Assembly: GCF_003114835.2 (NCBI RefSeq)
Contig: NZ_AP025028.1
Coordinates: 3,748,001-3,812,000, forward strand
Length of the DNA stretch: 64,000 nucleotides
Source: Leptospira kobayashii
GTDB lineage: Bacteria; Spirochaetota; Leptospiria; Leptospirales; Leptospiraceae
Direction of reading: 5' to 3'
A model generated the notes under the pieces. The model was given only the letters and a program-made list of their open reading frames with translations. It had not been told where the DNA came from and ran no database searches. The position numbers and the translations under genes were made by a program. Positions 26,380-34,660 of the stretch are shown here, one piece after another; positions within the stretch are counted from its first letter, which is position 1; the number at the start of each line of letters is the position of its first letter.

Positions 26380-27399
26380 GTGGAAAACGACCCTAGCTTA
26401 AGCCCCACGCCATTTTTGGAAATCAGAGACCCGCAAATTGATGTAAAAGAGATCATGCGTGGAATCGAATCCAAGATCCCCCTTCCTCCTCCGACAAAGC
26501 TCGAACTGGAAAGGATCTCCCAAATGCAATTCCAACCGGAATCTCCGGAAGGTTATCGAAAATTTGACCCCGCCGGAACAGCTCATCTATTCGAAAAAGG
26601 AATCGCGCCGCCCAAATTTACAAATCCTAAGCTTTGGTTTGTGAAAGGTCCGATTAAATTTTTATTCACAAGATTCATCGAATTTTACGGGTTAGTCGAC
26701 AAAAAACTTTCGGAAAACAGAATCAAAGCTTTTTTTTCCGTATTACACGAGTTAATTCGACTGGCAAAAAGAATGCAAAACCTGGAAAAAAGGTTCGAAA
26801 GCTTTTATAAAGATTATTTACTCCAAACAGACGTGAGAAAATTAAGCGGTGAACCTACGTTTGGTTGGGCAAGCTATCAATTTATCGATGATGCGGGACT
26901 GTCGGACGACTGGGATCTCGCGATTTCAGACATGAAAGAAAAAGGCAAATTGGAAGTCCTTTTCCCCGAATGGGGTTCCTTACTTAAAAAACTGACAATC
27001 GAATCCATTCCGTTTCATTCTTATACCGAAAGTAAAAACGAATTTGAATTTGTTCAAAAGAAAATCACATCCGATATCAAATTGGTCGATTCCCTATTTC
27101 CTTTGAAACATTTGGAAGCAAGTCACATAATCATCGGGCTTTCTCTGAATAAATTTCCATCAATCGTTTTGGAAAGAATCTTTGCTGAAATTTCCGGTTG
27201 GCTGCAACCGGGAGGATATCTTTACTTTTCCATTCAATTGGAAAATGAAGACAATCATAGTCCGTTTCAAGACATCCAATTGAGTAAAATCGATTTGAAA
27301 AAACTTCCCAATTATCTTAAAACGTTCGGTCTTTCGGAAGAAAGAGATCTGACAAAATCTTCCGCAAAAAAAATTCTACGTTATAAAAAGATCTCCTAA
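26380..27399 (+). CDS. Methyltransferase-like protein in glycan cluster
   Basis: A 339-residue cytoplasmic protein starting with GTG at 26380. The N-terminal half (about 1-170) is helical and unrecognised. The C-terminal part (about 175-339) resembles a class I methyltransferase fold, shown by ASHIIIGLSLNKF and SGWLQPGGYLYFSIQLENED (the LKPGG region), but the glycine-rich SAM motif I is not visible, so it may be inactive or a divergent sugar-modifying enzyme. The stop overlaps the ATG of the next glycosyltransferase (TAATG), placing it first in a coupled operon. Confidence 0.6.
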   Translation: MENDPSLSPTPFLEIRDPQIDVKEIMRGIESKIPLPPPTKLELERISQMQFQPESPEGYRKFDPAGTAHLFEKGIAPPKFTNPKLWFVKGPIKFLFTRFIEFYGLVDKKLSENRIKAFFSVLHELIRLAKRMQNLEKRFESFYKDYLLQTDVRKLSGEPTFGWASYQFIDDAGLSDDWDLAISDMKEKGKLEVLFPEWGSLLKKLTIESIPFHSYTESKNEFEFVQKKITSDIKLVDSLFPLKHLEASHIIIGLSLNKFPSIVLERIFAEISGWLQPGGYLYFSIQLENEDNHSPFQDIQLSKIDLKKLPNYLKTFGLSEERDLTKSSAKKILRYKKIS

Positions 27400-28460
27400 T
27401 GAACGTATTTCAGCACCTAGATGAGCTGAAAGATTCCGATGGAGTAGGCAATGACGCAAAAGGCTTAAGCAATGAATTTACAAACTTAGGCTGGAATTCC
27501 CATTTTGTAACTAGGCTTCCTAAAAAAGGGGAAAAAGCGGAGTCTTCACAATATCATCTCTGTTATTCGAACCTCCCTTTGACAAATAATGATATTCATA
27601 TCTTACATTATGCAGGCCAAGGATATCCCCTTGATTATTTCCAATCCTTACCAGGAAAAAAAATCCTACGTTTTCATAATATAACGCCCTCGTTTTATTA
27701 TAAGAATACTACGACTCCCGAAATTTACAATTCAATGGAACGTTTCGAATCCGTTTCCTATTTGGAAATCGCTTCCTTGGCAATCTTTTGCGATGCCGCC
27801 TGGTGTGATTCACCATACAACAGCTATACGATCAAAGAATACGACTTTAAAAATATAATTACAATTCCTATCTGCAAATCCTACCATAACTCCGACATTC
27901 CATTGAGAAATAATAATGACGGATCTATTTGTTTTTTGGGTCGTTTTTCACCTCAAAAAAAATGGGAAGACCTGATTGATTTTTTTTTCATCTGGATAAA
28001 AACCCATCCGAATTCCAAATTGTATTGCGTCGGTTCAGTAATTCATGCCTTCCATGGATATTTCGATTTGCTTCTAAAAAAAGTTTCCGATCTTGATCTG
28101 GAGGGAAAAGTTTTATTTCTACAAGGTCTTTCCGACGAAGAAGTATTGCAAGTTTTGTCAAAATCCGATGCTTTTGTATCTATGAGCGAACATGAAGGAT
28201 TTTGTTTGCCTGTCCTGGAAGCATTCGGAATGGGATTACCGGTATTCGCATATGAACAAGGTGCGATAGGATCCACAATGAGAGAAGGCGGAATCAGATT
28301 TCGTTCCAAAGATTATAAACGACTCGTTGAAAATATGGAAGATTATCTCTCCGATTCCACAAAGCGCCTAACGCTCATTCAAAATCAAAAAAAGGCATTG
28401 GAATATTATAATCACTTCCCTTGGCAAAAGCAGCTTTCGGATTTGGTGGGAAATTTATGA
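27399..28460 (+). CDS. Glycosyltransferase family 4
   Basis: A 353-residue GT-B enzyme. The N-terminal acceptor domain has ILHYAGQGYPLDYF and RFHNITPSFYYKN. The donor domain has FLGRFSPQKKWEDLIDFF (about 179-196, with the conserved K), LFLQGLSDEEVLQVLSKSDAFVSMSEHEGFCLPVLEAFGMGLPV (about 240-285), and the E-x7-E motif EHEGFCLPVLE of retaining GT4 enzymes. No membrane segment is seen. The start overlaps the preceding gene; the last codons overlap the next start (ATGA). It transfers a sugar from an NDP donor in surface-polysaccharide assembly; donor and acceptor are unknown. Confidence 0.87.
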   Translation: MNVFQHLDELKDSDGVGNDAKGLSNEFTNLGWNSHFVTRLPKKGEKAESSQYHLCYSNLPLTNNDIHILHYAGQGYPLDYFQSLPGKKILRFHNITPSFYYKNTTTPEIYNSMERFESVSYLEIASLAIFCDAAWCDSPYNSYTIKEYDFKNIITIPICKSYHNSDIPLRNNNDGSICFLGRFSPQKKWEDLIDFFFIWIKTHPNSKLYCVGSVIHAFHGYFDLLLKKVSDLDLEGKVLFLQGLSDEEVLQVLSKSDAFVSMSEHEGFCLPVLEAFGMGLPVFAYEQGAIGSTMREGGIRFRSKDYKRLVENMEDYLSDSTKRLTLIQNQKKALEYYNHFPWQKQLSDLVGNL

Positions 28461-29509
28461 GACCTCTCGTACATCAATTTTCAGCAGGCTTTCAAGTTGG
28501 GGATGCCATTTCCCAAGAGATGTTGGAGATTAAAAAACTTCTGCAAGTTCAGGGATACAGGGGAAATATATACTCGGAAAATGTAAACAAGGCGGATGAT
28601 AAATACGCTGAAAAATATTTAAAGGCAAAAATATCACCGAACGATTGGCTTATCTATCATCATTCGATTCATTCAGGCATACTCCCCTTTCTACTTAAAC
28701 AACCGAATCCAAAAATTTTAATCTATCATAATGTCACTCCTCACGATTTTTTAGAACCTTATGATCTTCATTTCACTTATTTATTAAGAGAAGGCAGACA
28801 CGATCTTCATACGATCAAAGAACATTTTCAAAACTACTTTGCGGTTTCAAATTTTAACAATTTGGAATTGCAAGAGCTTGGCTTTCAAAATTCAAAAGTG
28901 ATGCCTCTTCATCTGAATTTTGCCAAATGGAATAAAAGCAATGTTGTTGTGGAAAAAAGCAAACACCCGATCCAATTTTTATTCGTAGGAAGAATTGCAC
29001 CTAACAAACGTCAGGACGATTTGATTCGATTTGCCAAAATCTGGAAATTAAAAACAAATAAGGATTTCAGATTGAAGATGGTAGGATTTTGCAACCCGAA
29101 CCAACAAGCTTATTTGGATGAATTGCAATTGATGATCAAAACCTACGATTTGAGAAAGGAAGTTGAGATTGTTCCTTATGTGAATGAATCCATATTAACA
29201 AAATATTATCTTGAAAGTTCTTATTTTTTATCAATGAGCGAACACGAAGGATTTTGTGTTCCGCTTTTGGAAGCAATGCATTTCGAATTACCGGTTATCG
29301 CTTACGATGCGGGGGCGGTGTCAGAAACATTAAACGGAAACGGTTTGTTATTCGCCAAAAAGGATTTTGAAGTTTTGATTCAAAAAATAGAATCGATAGA
29401 ATCCGATAAGAACTTGAAAACGGAAATCATCCGAAAACAATCGCAAAGATTACAAGACTACGTTAGTAAAATATCAATTGCTCCGTTGTTAGAAGTGTTG
29501 GAAAAATAA
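28457..29509 (+). CDS. Glycosyltransferase family 4
   Basis: A 350-residue enzyme from the ATG at 28457, which overlaps the previous stop (ATGA); an upstream extension is open but unneeded. GT-B signs are VHQFSAGFQVGDAIS at the start, IYHNVTPHDFLEPYD, FLFVGRIAPNKRQDDLIRFAK (about 177-197) and SMSEHEGFCVPLLEAMHFELPVIAY (about 258-282) with the E-x7-E pair. It shares a strong resemblance with the previous gene in the SMSEHEGFC block, so the two are probably paralogues. It is probably a hexosyl- or rhamnosyltransferase of O-antigen synthesis; the donor is not readable. Confidence 0.87.
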   Translation: MRPLVHQFSAGFQVGDAISQEMLEIKKLLQVQGYRGNIYSENVNKADDKYAEKYLKAKISPNDWLIYHHSIHSGILPFLLKQPNPKILIYHNVTPHDFLEPYDLHFTYLLREGRHDLHTIKEHFQNYFAVSNFNNLELQELGFQNSKVMPLHLNFAKWNKSNVVVEKSKHPIQFLFVGRIAPNKRQDDLIRFAKIWKLKTNKDFRLKMVGFCNPNQQAYLDELQLMIKTYDLRKEVEIVPYVNESILTKYYLESSYFLSMSEHEGFCVPLLEAMHFELPVIAYDAGAVSETLNGNGLLFAKKDFEVLIQKIESIESDKNLKTEIIRKQSQRLQDYVSKISIAPLLEVLEK

Positions 29510-29515
29510 AAACCG

Positions 29516-30700
29516 ATGAAAGGGAAAAAGATAGCAATCCTAGTTCCCAGATTTCATCCGAATATAGCGGGTGGTGCGGAAAAACTGGCATTGGATTATG
29601 CATTGATTCTGAAAGAGTCCAATCAGGTTGAGGTTTTTACCACTTGTGCCAAAGATTATATTAGTTGGAAAAACGAATTACCGGCAGGCGAAGAAGTATG
29701 GGACGATATAAAAATCCACAGATTCCCTGTAAAAAAAGAAAGAAATATTAACACAATGAACCAAGTGCTGGAAAATTGTTTACGTAAAGGAAACAAAGTC
29801 AGCCTTGAAGAAGAGGAAAATTTTTTAATCGAACAGGGACCGTATTCACCTGGTTTGGTGAATACTATGATTGAATCACAGGATCGGTTTAATCTGATTA
29901 TCTTGGTCGGATATCTGTATTACCCGATCGTAAAGGTTTTGACTCATCTAAAAAAGCCGGTTCTGATCATCCCTACATTCCACGAAGAGCCTGCTTTTAC
30001 GTTACCGATTTATAAAAGGACTTTCCTGCCAGGTTATAGCTACTGTTTCAATGCTCCCGAAGAAGCTGATGTATACAAAAAGCAAATAGGAATTCTTCCT
30101 AAAAACTTTTTCTTTATCGGGACCTACGTTAGTTTACCAAACGAAAAAGTCCTGCAAAATCCGATCTCAAACGAAGAGGAGATCAATCTTTTGACATTGG
30201 GAAGGATCGAGCCGGCAAAAGGTTTTCCTGAACTTTATGCCCATTACGATTCATGGAAACATTTTTTCCCAAAAGAAAAAATCCATTTGATCAGCATAGG
30301 AAACAATCATTTGCCGAATGATCTGATCCCGGCATCGGTTCATTTACAGGGCTTTGTAACACAATCTGAAAAAGAAAACCTACTTCGAAGATCGCATTTG
30401 ATTTTAAATCCGTCCGCTCTGGAAAGTTTTTCCATTGCCATTATGGAAGCTTGGTCTTTTGCAAAACCGGTTCTGGTCAATGGAAAATCGGATGTTATGC
30501 GGGGGCATTGCCAAAGGAGCCAGGGAGGACTTTATTATTCCGATGAAATTTCTTTCAGGTGTTCCCTCGAATACTTGATTCAAAATCCGAGTATTCGAGA
30601 GCGTTTGGGCAAAAACGGAAGAAGGTATGTAGAGTTGAATTTTACAAAAGAAGTAATAAAAAACAAATTGGAGTTAGTTGTCAGTAAACTACTCGATTGA
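29516..30700 (+). CDS. Glycosyltransferase family 4
   Basis: A 394-residue GT-B glycosyltransferase. The N-terminal ILVPRFHPNIAGGAEKLALDYALIL (residues 7-31) is the GG-containing acceptor-domain motif. The donor domain has LLTLGRIEPAKGFPELYA (about 228), VHLQGFVTQSEKENLLRRSHL and PSALESFSIAIMEAWSFAKPVLVN, the E-x7-E motif being ESFSIAIME. It follows the preceding glycosyltransferase after 6 bases. Its last 20 bases overlap the convergent inositol-monophosphatase gene. It is more distant from the two upstream transferases than they are from each other. Confidence 0.87.
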   Translation: MKGKKIAILVPRFHPNIAGGAEKLALDYALILKESNQVEVFTTCAKDYISWKNELPAGEEVWDDIKIHRFPVKKERNINTMNQVLENCLRKGNKVSLEEEENFLIEQGPYSPGLVNTMIESQDRFNLIILVGYLYYPIVKVLTHLKKPVLIIPTFHEEPAFTLPIYKRTFLPGYSYCFNAPEEADVYKKQIGILPKNFFFIGTYVSLPNEKVLQNPISNEEEINLLTLGRIEPAKGFPELYAHYDSWKHFFPKEKIHLISIGNNHLPNDLIPASVHLQGFVTQSEKENLLRRSHLILNPSALESFSIAIMEAWSFAKPVLVNGKSDVMRGHCQRSQGGLYYSDEISFRCSLEYLIQNPSIRERLGKNGRRYVELNFTKEVIKNKLELVVSKLLD

Positions 30701-31493
30701 TCCCACCTTCGAATTCGTTCAAAAGAAAATCATGCAACAACCCGTTTGTTGCAAGGAGACTTGGGATATAAATACTAAAATCATTGCCGTCCATTGTAGA
30801 CAATCTTCCCCCTGCTTCCTGCACAATCAAACCGGCGGCGGCCATATCCCAAGGCTTTAATCCCAATTCATAATATCCGTCGAACTTGCCTTCGGCAACC
30901 CAGCAAAGATCCAAAGTAGCGGCACCCGTCCGATGAACCCCTCTTGATTTTTCCAAAATGGATTTATAATAATCCATCAATACATCCAATGAATTTTTTC
31001 GATCATAGGGAAAACCTGTAACGAAAAGAGATTCTTTCAGCGACTTACGTTTGGAAACGCGGATTTGTTTTTTTTCACGAAAGGCGCCCTTCCCTTTGAT
31101 TGCATGATAAAAAGTATTTAGCTCCGGAAAAAAAACCATCCCGAGCACAGGTTCTTTCGTTTCTTCCGATTCCAGACCGACTGACACGCCGTATAACGGT
31201 AATCCATGTGCGTAATTTGTAGTTCCGTCCAAAGGATCAATCACCCAACGAAACCCGCTCTTGCCTTGGTAATCTCCGAATTCTTCGGATAAAAAGCTAT
31301 CCTGAGGATAAAATTTCCGAATTTCATCCAGAACCATTTTTTCAGCGCCTAAGTCCGCTTCCGTTACCAAATCATAAAGACGTTTTTCATTGATCGAAAG
31401 GTTTGGCGAATTGTGTTTTTCCGCGAGGAAACTAGCGACTTGCGGCAAAAAATTTAAAAAATGATACGATCTATCTTTGAGTTCTGACTCCAT
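30681..31493 (-). CDS. suhB: Inositol monophosphatase family protein
   Basis: About 270 residues starting at the ATG at 31493-31491, which overlaps the upstream gene's TGA (TGATG); a TTG just before gives one extra residue. Metal-binding motifs are LVTEADLGAEKMV, LSEEFGDY, VIDPLDGTTNYAHGLP (the DPxDGTxN signature, about residues 87-102) and ELGLKPWDMAAAGLIVQEAGG (WDxAAG). Members hydrolyse inositol or other sugar phosphates and, as SuhB in E. coli, act on rRNA transcription. It is the last gene of the TelA/XpaC operon and not obviously part of the glycan cluster it overlaps. Confidence 0.88.
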   Translation of the reverse strand: MESELKDRSYHFLNFLPQVASFLAEKHNSPNLSINEKRLYDLVTEADLGAEKMVLDEIRKFYPQDSFLSEEFGDYQGKSGFRWVIDPLDGTTNYAHGLPLYGVSVGLESEETKEPVLGMVFFPELNTFYHAIKGKGAFREKKQIRVSKRKSLKESLFVTGFPYDRKNSLDVLMDYYKSILEKSRGVHRTGAATLDLCWVAEGKFDGYYELGLKPWDMAAAGLIVQEAGGRLSTMDGNDFSIYIPSLLATNGLLHDFLLNEFEGGINRVVY

Positions 31494-32365
31494 CAATACC
31501 CACCGAAACCAATGTTTTTCTTCATGGCGGTGATTTCTACATCTAAATTTAAGGTTTCATCTGCCTTTAACTTTCCACGAACCTGCTCGGTAGTTTTAAT
31601 CACTTCTTGCAGAAGTTGGTTCAATTCGGTTTTTCTTTTTTCATTGTCACCCGCAAGAGACAGATCCCGACTAACACGGTTATACTGGTTTAATATCTTT
31701 GTAGTGGTTTCCGGGAAATAATTCAAATACTGTCTCGCTTTTTTATAGGAGAGTGGATCTTCCGCCAATTTCACACGCAGATCGCCTAAAGAATGTAAAA
31801 ATTCGTTTCCTAAGCTTTGCAATCCGTTGTCTGTTAACGATTTCACTTCCTTCTCAATGGAAAGTTTGAAAGAATCGAATTTTTCCATATAAGATTTGTA
31901 TTCGTTGAACTCCACTTTGTCGGAAAATTGTTTTTTTAAGGAATTCCAATTTTCCTTTGTGGATCGGGAGGCAAACAGGAGGGGAAAAAAACTAAAAGGA
32001 TAATGATGCGGCTTACCAATTGTTGTGCGAAACACACCGAACCCTAAAAGCAACAGATGCAAAAATCCTACGAATGCATAGGAAAAAACAAACAAAACCC
32101 TATCGCCCGAAAAAGCGTTGCCTAAGCCTATATACCCGAAAGCCAACAAAGCCTGAAGATACATCGCTTCCAATGCCTGCCCTGCCGAATAAGAAGTCTT
32201 TTTTCTAGACAACCAAATGACGAATGGAAAAATCAAGGTCCCCAAAACTTCCCAGGAAAACGGAAAAGGAAGCAATGCCATAGGATAAGTAAGAAGCGTT
32301 GTTACATGGGCACGACGTGCCCATTTTTTTTCTTCCGCATCTATGATCTCTAAATTGTTTTCCAT
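31493..32365 (-). CDS. Membrane protein with DUF4870-like N-terminus and XpaC-like C-terminus
   Basis: A 290-residue protein. Residues 1-120 hold three or four hydrophobic helices in DUF4870/Tic20 style (HVTTLLTYPMALLPFPFSWE, WLSRKKTSYSAGQALEAMYLQALLAF). Residues 150-290 form a helical cytoplasmic domain resembling XpaC (YceG), which is normally found next to TelA. The neighbour 2 bases upstream is indeed TelA-like, which supports the XpaC reading. The role is unknown; the pair is tied to envelope stress and toxic-anion resistance in other bacteria. Helix-rich KTTEQVRGKLKADETLN forms the tail. Confidence 0.65.
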   Translation of the reverse strand: MENNLEIIDAEEKKWARRAHVTTLLTYPMALLPFPFSWEVLGTLIFPFVIWLSRKKTSYSAGQALEAMYLQALLAFGYIGLGNAFSGDRVLFVFSYAFVGFLHLLLLGFGVFRTTIGKPHHYPFSFFPLLFASRSTKENWNSLKKQFSDKVEFNEYKSYMEKFDSFKLSIEKEVKSLTDNGLQSLGNEFLHSLGDLRVKLAEDPLSYKKARQYLNYFPETTTKILNQYNRVSRDLSLAGDNEKRKTELNQLLQEVIKTTEQVRGKLKADETLNLDVEITAMKKNIGFGGY

Positions 32366-32367
32366 AA

Positions 32368-33438
32368 TTATTTTGATTCCAGTAACTTCTGTTTGATATC
32401 TGATTCGATTTTAACCAATTCTTGTTCGGCAGTCTTTCTTTTTTGTCGCCCGTCTTCTTGGATTTTCAAAGTCTCATTGATCGTATCAATCAGCTGTTGG
32501 TTCACTTTTTTCAAAGTTTCGATTTCGATAATTCCTTTCTCCGATTCCTTTGCAATTTCCACCGTTCCGGTTTTCAGCATTTCTGCATTTTTTTGCAATA
32601 GATCATTGGTGGTTTTGCTGACTTCCTGCTGAGCCTGAAGCGCTTTCTTCTGACGAAGCAGCCCCAAAGCGATTACGATTTGATTTTTCCAAAGGGGAAT
32701 CGTATTCAGAATTGAACTCTGGATTTTTTCAACTAACACCTGATTGCCATTTTGGATCAGCCGGATCTGCGGCCCCGTTTGAAGAGACAAAATCCGGCTG
32801 AGTTTCAAATCATGAATCTTTTTTTCGAAACGATCCGCCATCTGAACCATATCCTGGTACTTCTGAGAAGCGAGTGTATCACCTTGCGCCTGTGCTTTGG
32901 CCAACATTTCCGGAAGGATTTTGTCTCTTAGTTCCTTTACCTTCTGATCGCCCGCAGCTATATAAACTTGAATGTCTTTAAAATATTCCAAGTTTTTTTC
33001 ATACAAGGCCTGAAGAAGAGTTATGTCCTTTGTTAGGTTGGTACGGGCATTATGCAATTCTTCAACGATCTTTTCGATTTGTGAATGCAAATCTTCAAAT
33101 TTGGCTAAAAACTTTTTAGCACTATTGAACAGTCCTCCGATAAGAGGGATCTTGGAAAGAGTTCCCCCTTCCCCTGTTAGGCTGTCCAAATCCAGATCTT
33201 TTACCTTAAAAAGAAGATTATTGAGCAATTCACCCGCATAACCGGCATCTTTCGTTTTGATTTCGGCGAGAACACTGTCCGCAAATTCGGAAACTCGGGC
33301 TTGGACGGAAGAACCATATTGAATAATATCATTTGGATCGTTTAACTTGATTTGATCGGCAAGTTCCCGGACTTTTTTCAAGTCTTCCGGTGTTAGTTGC
33401 AACTCAGGGTCGTTTGTTTTTAACTCTAAAGAATCCAT
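32368..33438 (-). CDS. TelA/KlaA family toxic-anion-resistance protein
   Basis: A 356-residue cytoplasmic coiled-coil protein of the TelA family, with near family-typical length (about 350-380). Visible family traits are the N-terminal LTPEDLKKVRELADQI, the glycine-containing IPLIGGLFNSAKKFLAKF (about 95-112), the long helical stretch LHSQIEKIVEELHNARTNLTKDI and the conserved LSLQTGPQIRLIQNGNQVLVEKIQSSILNTIPLWKNQI near residue 215. TelA was named for tellurite resistance, but in most species its role is in envelope or cell-division stress. It starts an operon with the XpaC-like and suhB-like genes. Confidence 0.85.
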   Translation of the reverse strand: MDSLELKTNDPELQLTPEDLKKVRELADQIKLNDPNDIIQYGSSVQARVSEFADSVLAEIKTKDAGYAGELLNNLLFKVKDLDLDSLTGEGGTLSKIPLIGGLFNSAKKFLAKFEDLHSQIEKIVEELHNARTNLTKDITLLQALYEKNLEYFKDIQVYIAAGDQKVKELRDKILPEMLAKAQAQGDTLASQKYQDMVQMADRFEKKIHDLKLSRILSLQTGPQIRLIQNGNQVLVEKIQSSILNTIPLWKNQIVIALGLLRQKKALQAQQEVSKTTNDLLQKNAEMLKTGTVEIAKESEKGIIEIETLKKVNQQLIDTINETLKIQEDGRQKRKTAEQELVKIESDIKQKLLESK

Positions 33439-33640
33439 TTTTATTTTCTTCCTGCTCGTTTTTATAAAATTTGAATTTTTTCCGAAAGAGAATCAAGCAG
33501 AAAACAAAACGCGGAAAAAAGGTGAACAAGTAAATTTATTTCCGATCATTTAGATCCGATAACTTAGAAACGTTAGGATCAGAACTTATGTTCTAACAGG
33601 AATTAAGGTTAAATCCTTTCGATAATTTGTGAGAAAGCTT

Positions 33641-34267
33641 ATGAAAGATATAAAAATCCAGAAAATAATTTTCCCCTTCCTACCACCGGATCTAGTGGTA
33701 AACCTGCAAGAATTCGAGACTTGTTTATTTACCAACGATGACCTACGGAAAATGTTCTTCTTCTTGAGAAATAGTAACTATACTCATTATCTCATCCTTA
33801 AACTTTTATTCTCTTCCGGAATGTCCACTCCGGAGCTAGTTTCTTTTAAAATCAAAAACTTTGAACCAAGTTCCGCCAACTTGAAGATTTCGGAACGTTG
33901 CAGATTAAAACACAGAAATATCCGTATTTCCGATGATTTTGCCAAGGAACTTTATCGCTTCTGCCAAAGTGAAAAAACAACGGAACTCCCTCTTTTTCCG
34001 GGACAAAAAGGTCTTAGAGAGGAAAGATCCATTCAAAAAATCCTGCAAAAAGCATCGCAAATCATAAAGAAGGAAGTCTCCATCCCATTGATCCGGGACT
34101 CAATCGCTTTGTATTTTTTTCATCGAGGATTCCCGGCACAGGAAATCCAAATATTTTTAGGCCATCGCTCTCTGAAGTCTACAAAACAACGTATATCTCT
34201 CTATTCTACCTTGGACGAGACATCAAATTCAGCGACTTTTGAGGATTTCGGTAGCGAAGCAGCGTAA
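33641..34267 (+). CDS. Degenerate tyrosine-recombinase (XerC/D-like) protein
   Basis: About 208 residues from the ATG at 33641 (GTG at 33629 is possible). The tail matches the catalytic domain of phage-integrase-type recombinases: LKLLFSSGMSTPELVSFKIKNFE corresponds to the TGLRxSELxxLxxxD block but lacks the first catalytic Arg; IRDSIALYFFHRGF keeps the second Arg but not the preceding His; LGHRSLKSTKQRIS and the nucleophile Tyr in SLYSTL are present. No N-terminal core-binding domain of full length is present. It is probably a domesticated or decaying recombinase, or a DNA-binding relative. It stands alone; no integron or attachment sites are seen beside it. Confidence 0.7.
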   Translation: MKDIKIQKIIFPFLPPDLVVNLQEFETCLFTNDDLRKMFFFLRNSNYTHYLILKLLFSSGMSTPELVSFKIKNFEPSSANLKISERCRLKHRNIRISDDFAKELYRFCQSEKTTELPLFPGQKGLREERSIQKILQKASQIIKKEVSIPLIRDSIALYFFHRGFPAQEIQIFLGHRSLKSTKQRISLYSTLDETSNSATFEDFGSEAA

Positions 34268-34321
34268 AAATTTCTTGAATCCTATGATAATGCTTAGATC
34301 GTTGCTCTAAGTAGGCGCATT

Positions 34322-34660
34322 TTGGAAATCAAGACCAAAAAAATAGGCAAACACACTCTAGTTAATCTTAACGGTCGCCTGGACATTACTCATTCCGATG
34401 AAGTCGAGGCGAAATTAGCTGACGATGTTCAAAGTGGAGAGGGTGATATCATTATCAATCTCGAGCTTATTTCCTATATTTCTTCTTCTGGAATCCGTAT
34501 CTTTGTCGGTATGGTTCGAGAATTGGACAAACAAGGTCGTAAACTCAAGCTCTGTTGTATCACTCCTCCCGTAAAAAAAGTATTCGATGTTGTGGAACTA
34601 CTCGATCTTTTCGAAGTCTTCGAAACCGAACAAGAAGCTACCGCTTCTCTTTCCAAGTAA
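34322..34660 (+). CDS. Anti-sigma factor antagonist (STAS domain)
   Basis: A 112-residue single STAS domain, start TTG. Motifs are GRLDITHSDEVEAKL (residues 19-33), IINLELISYISSSGIRIFVG (about 45-64, with the phosphorylatable Ser in SSSG) and LLDLFEVFETEQEA at the end. Relatives (SpoIIAA-type) release a sigma factor when dephosphorylated by PP2C phosphatases, two of which are encoded elsewhere in this window (8781 and 55113). No cognate anti-sigma kinase is nearby. The following gene starts inside this gene in another frame, overlapping 74 bases. Confidence 0.88.
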   Translation: MEIKTKKIGKHTLVNLNGRLDITHSDEVEAKLADDVQSGEGDIIINLELISYISSSGIRIFVGMVRELDKQGRKLKLCCITPPVKKVFDVVELLDLFEVFETEQEATASLSK

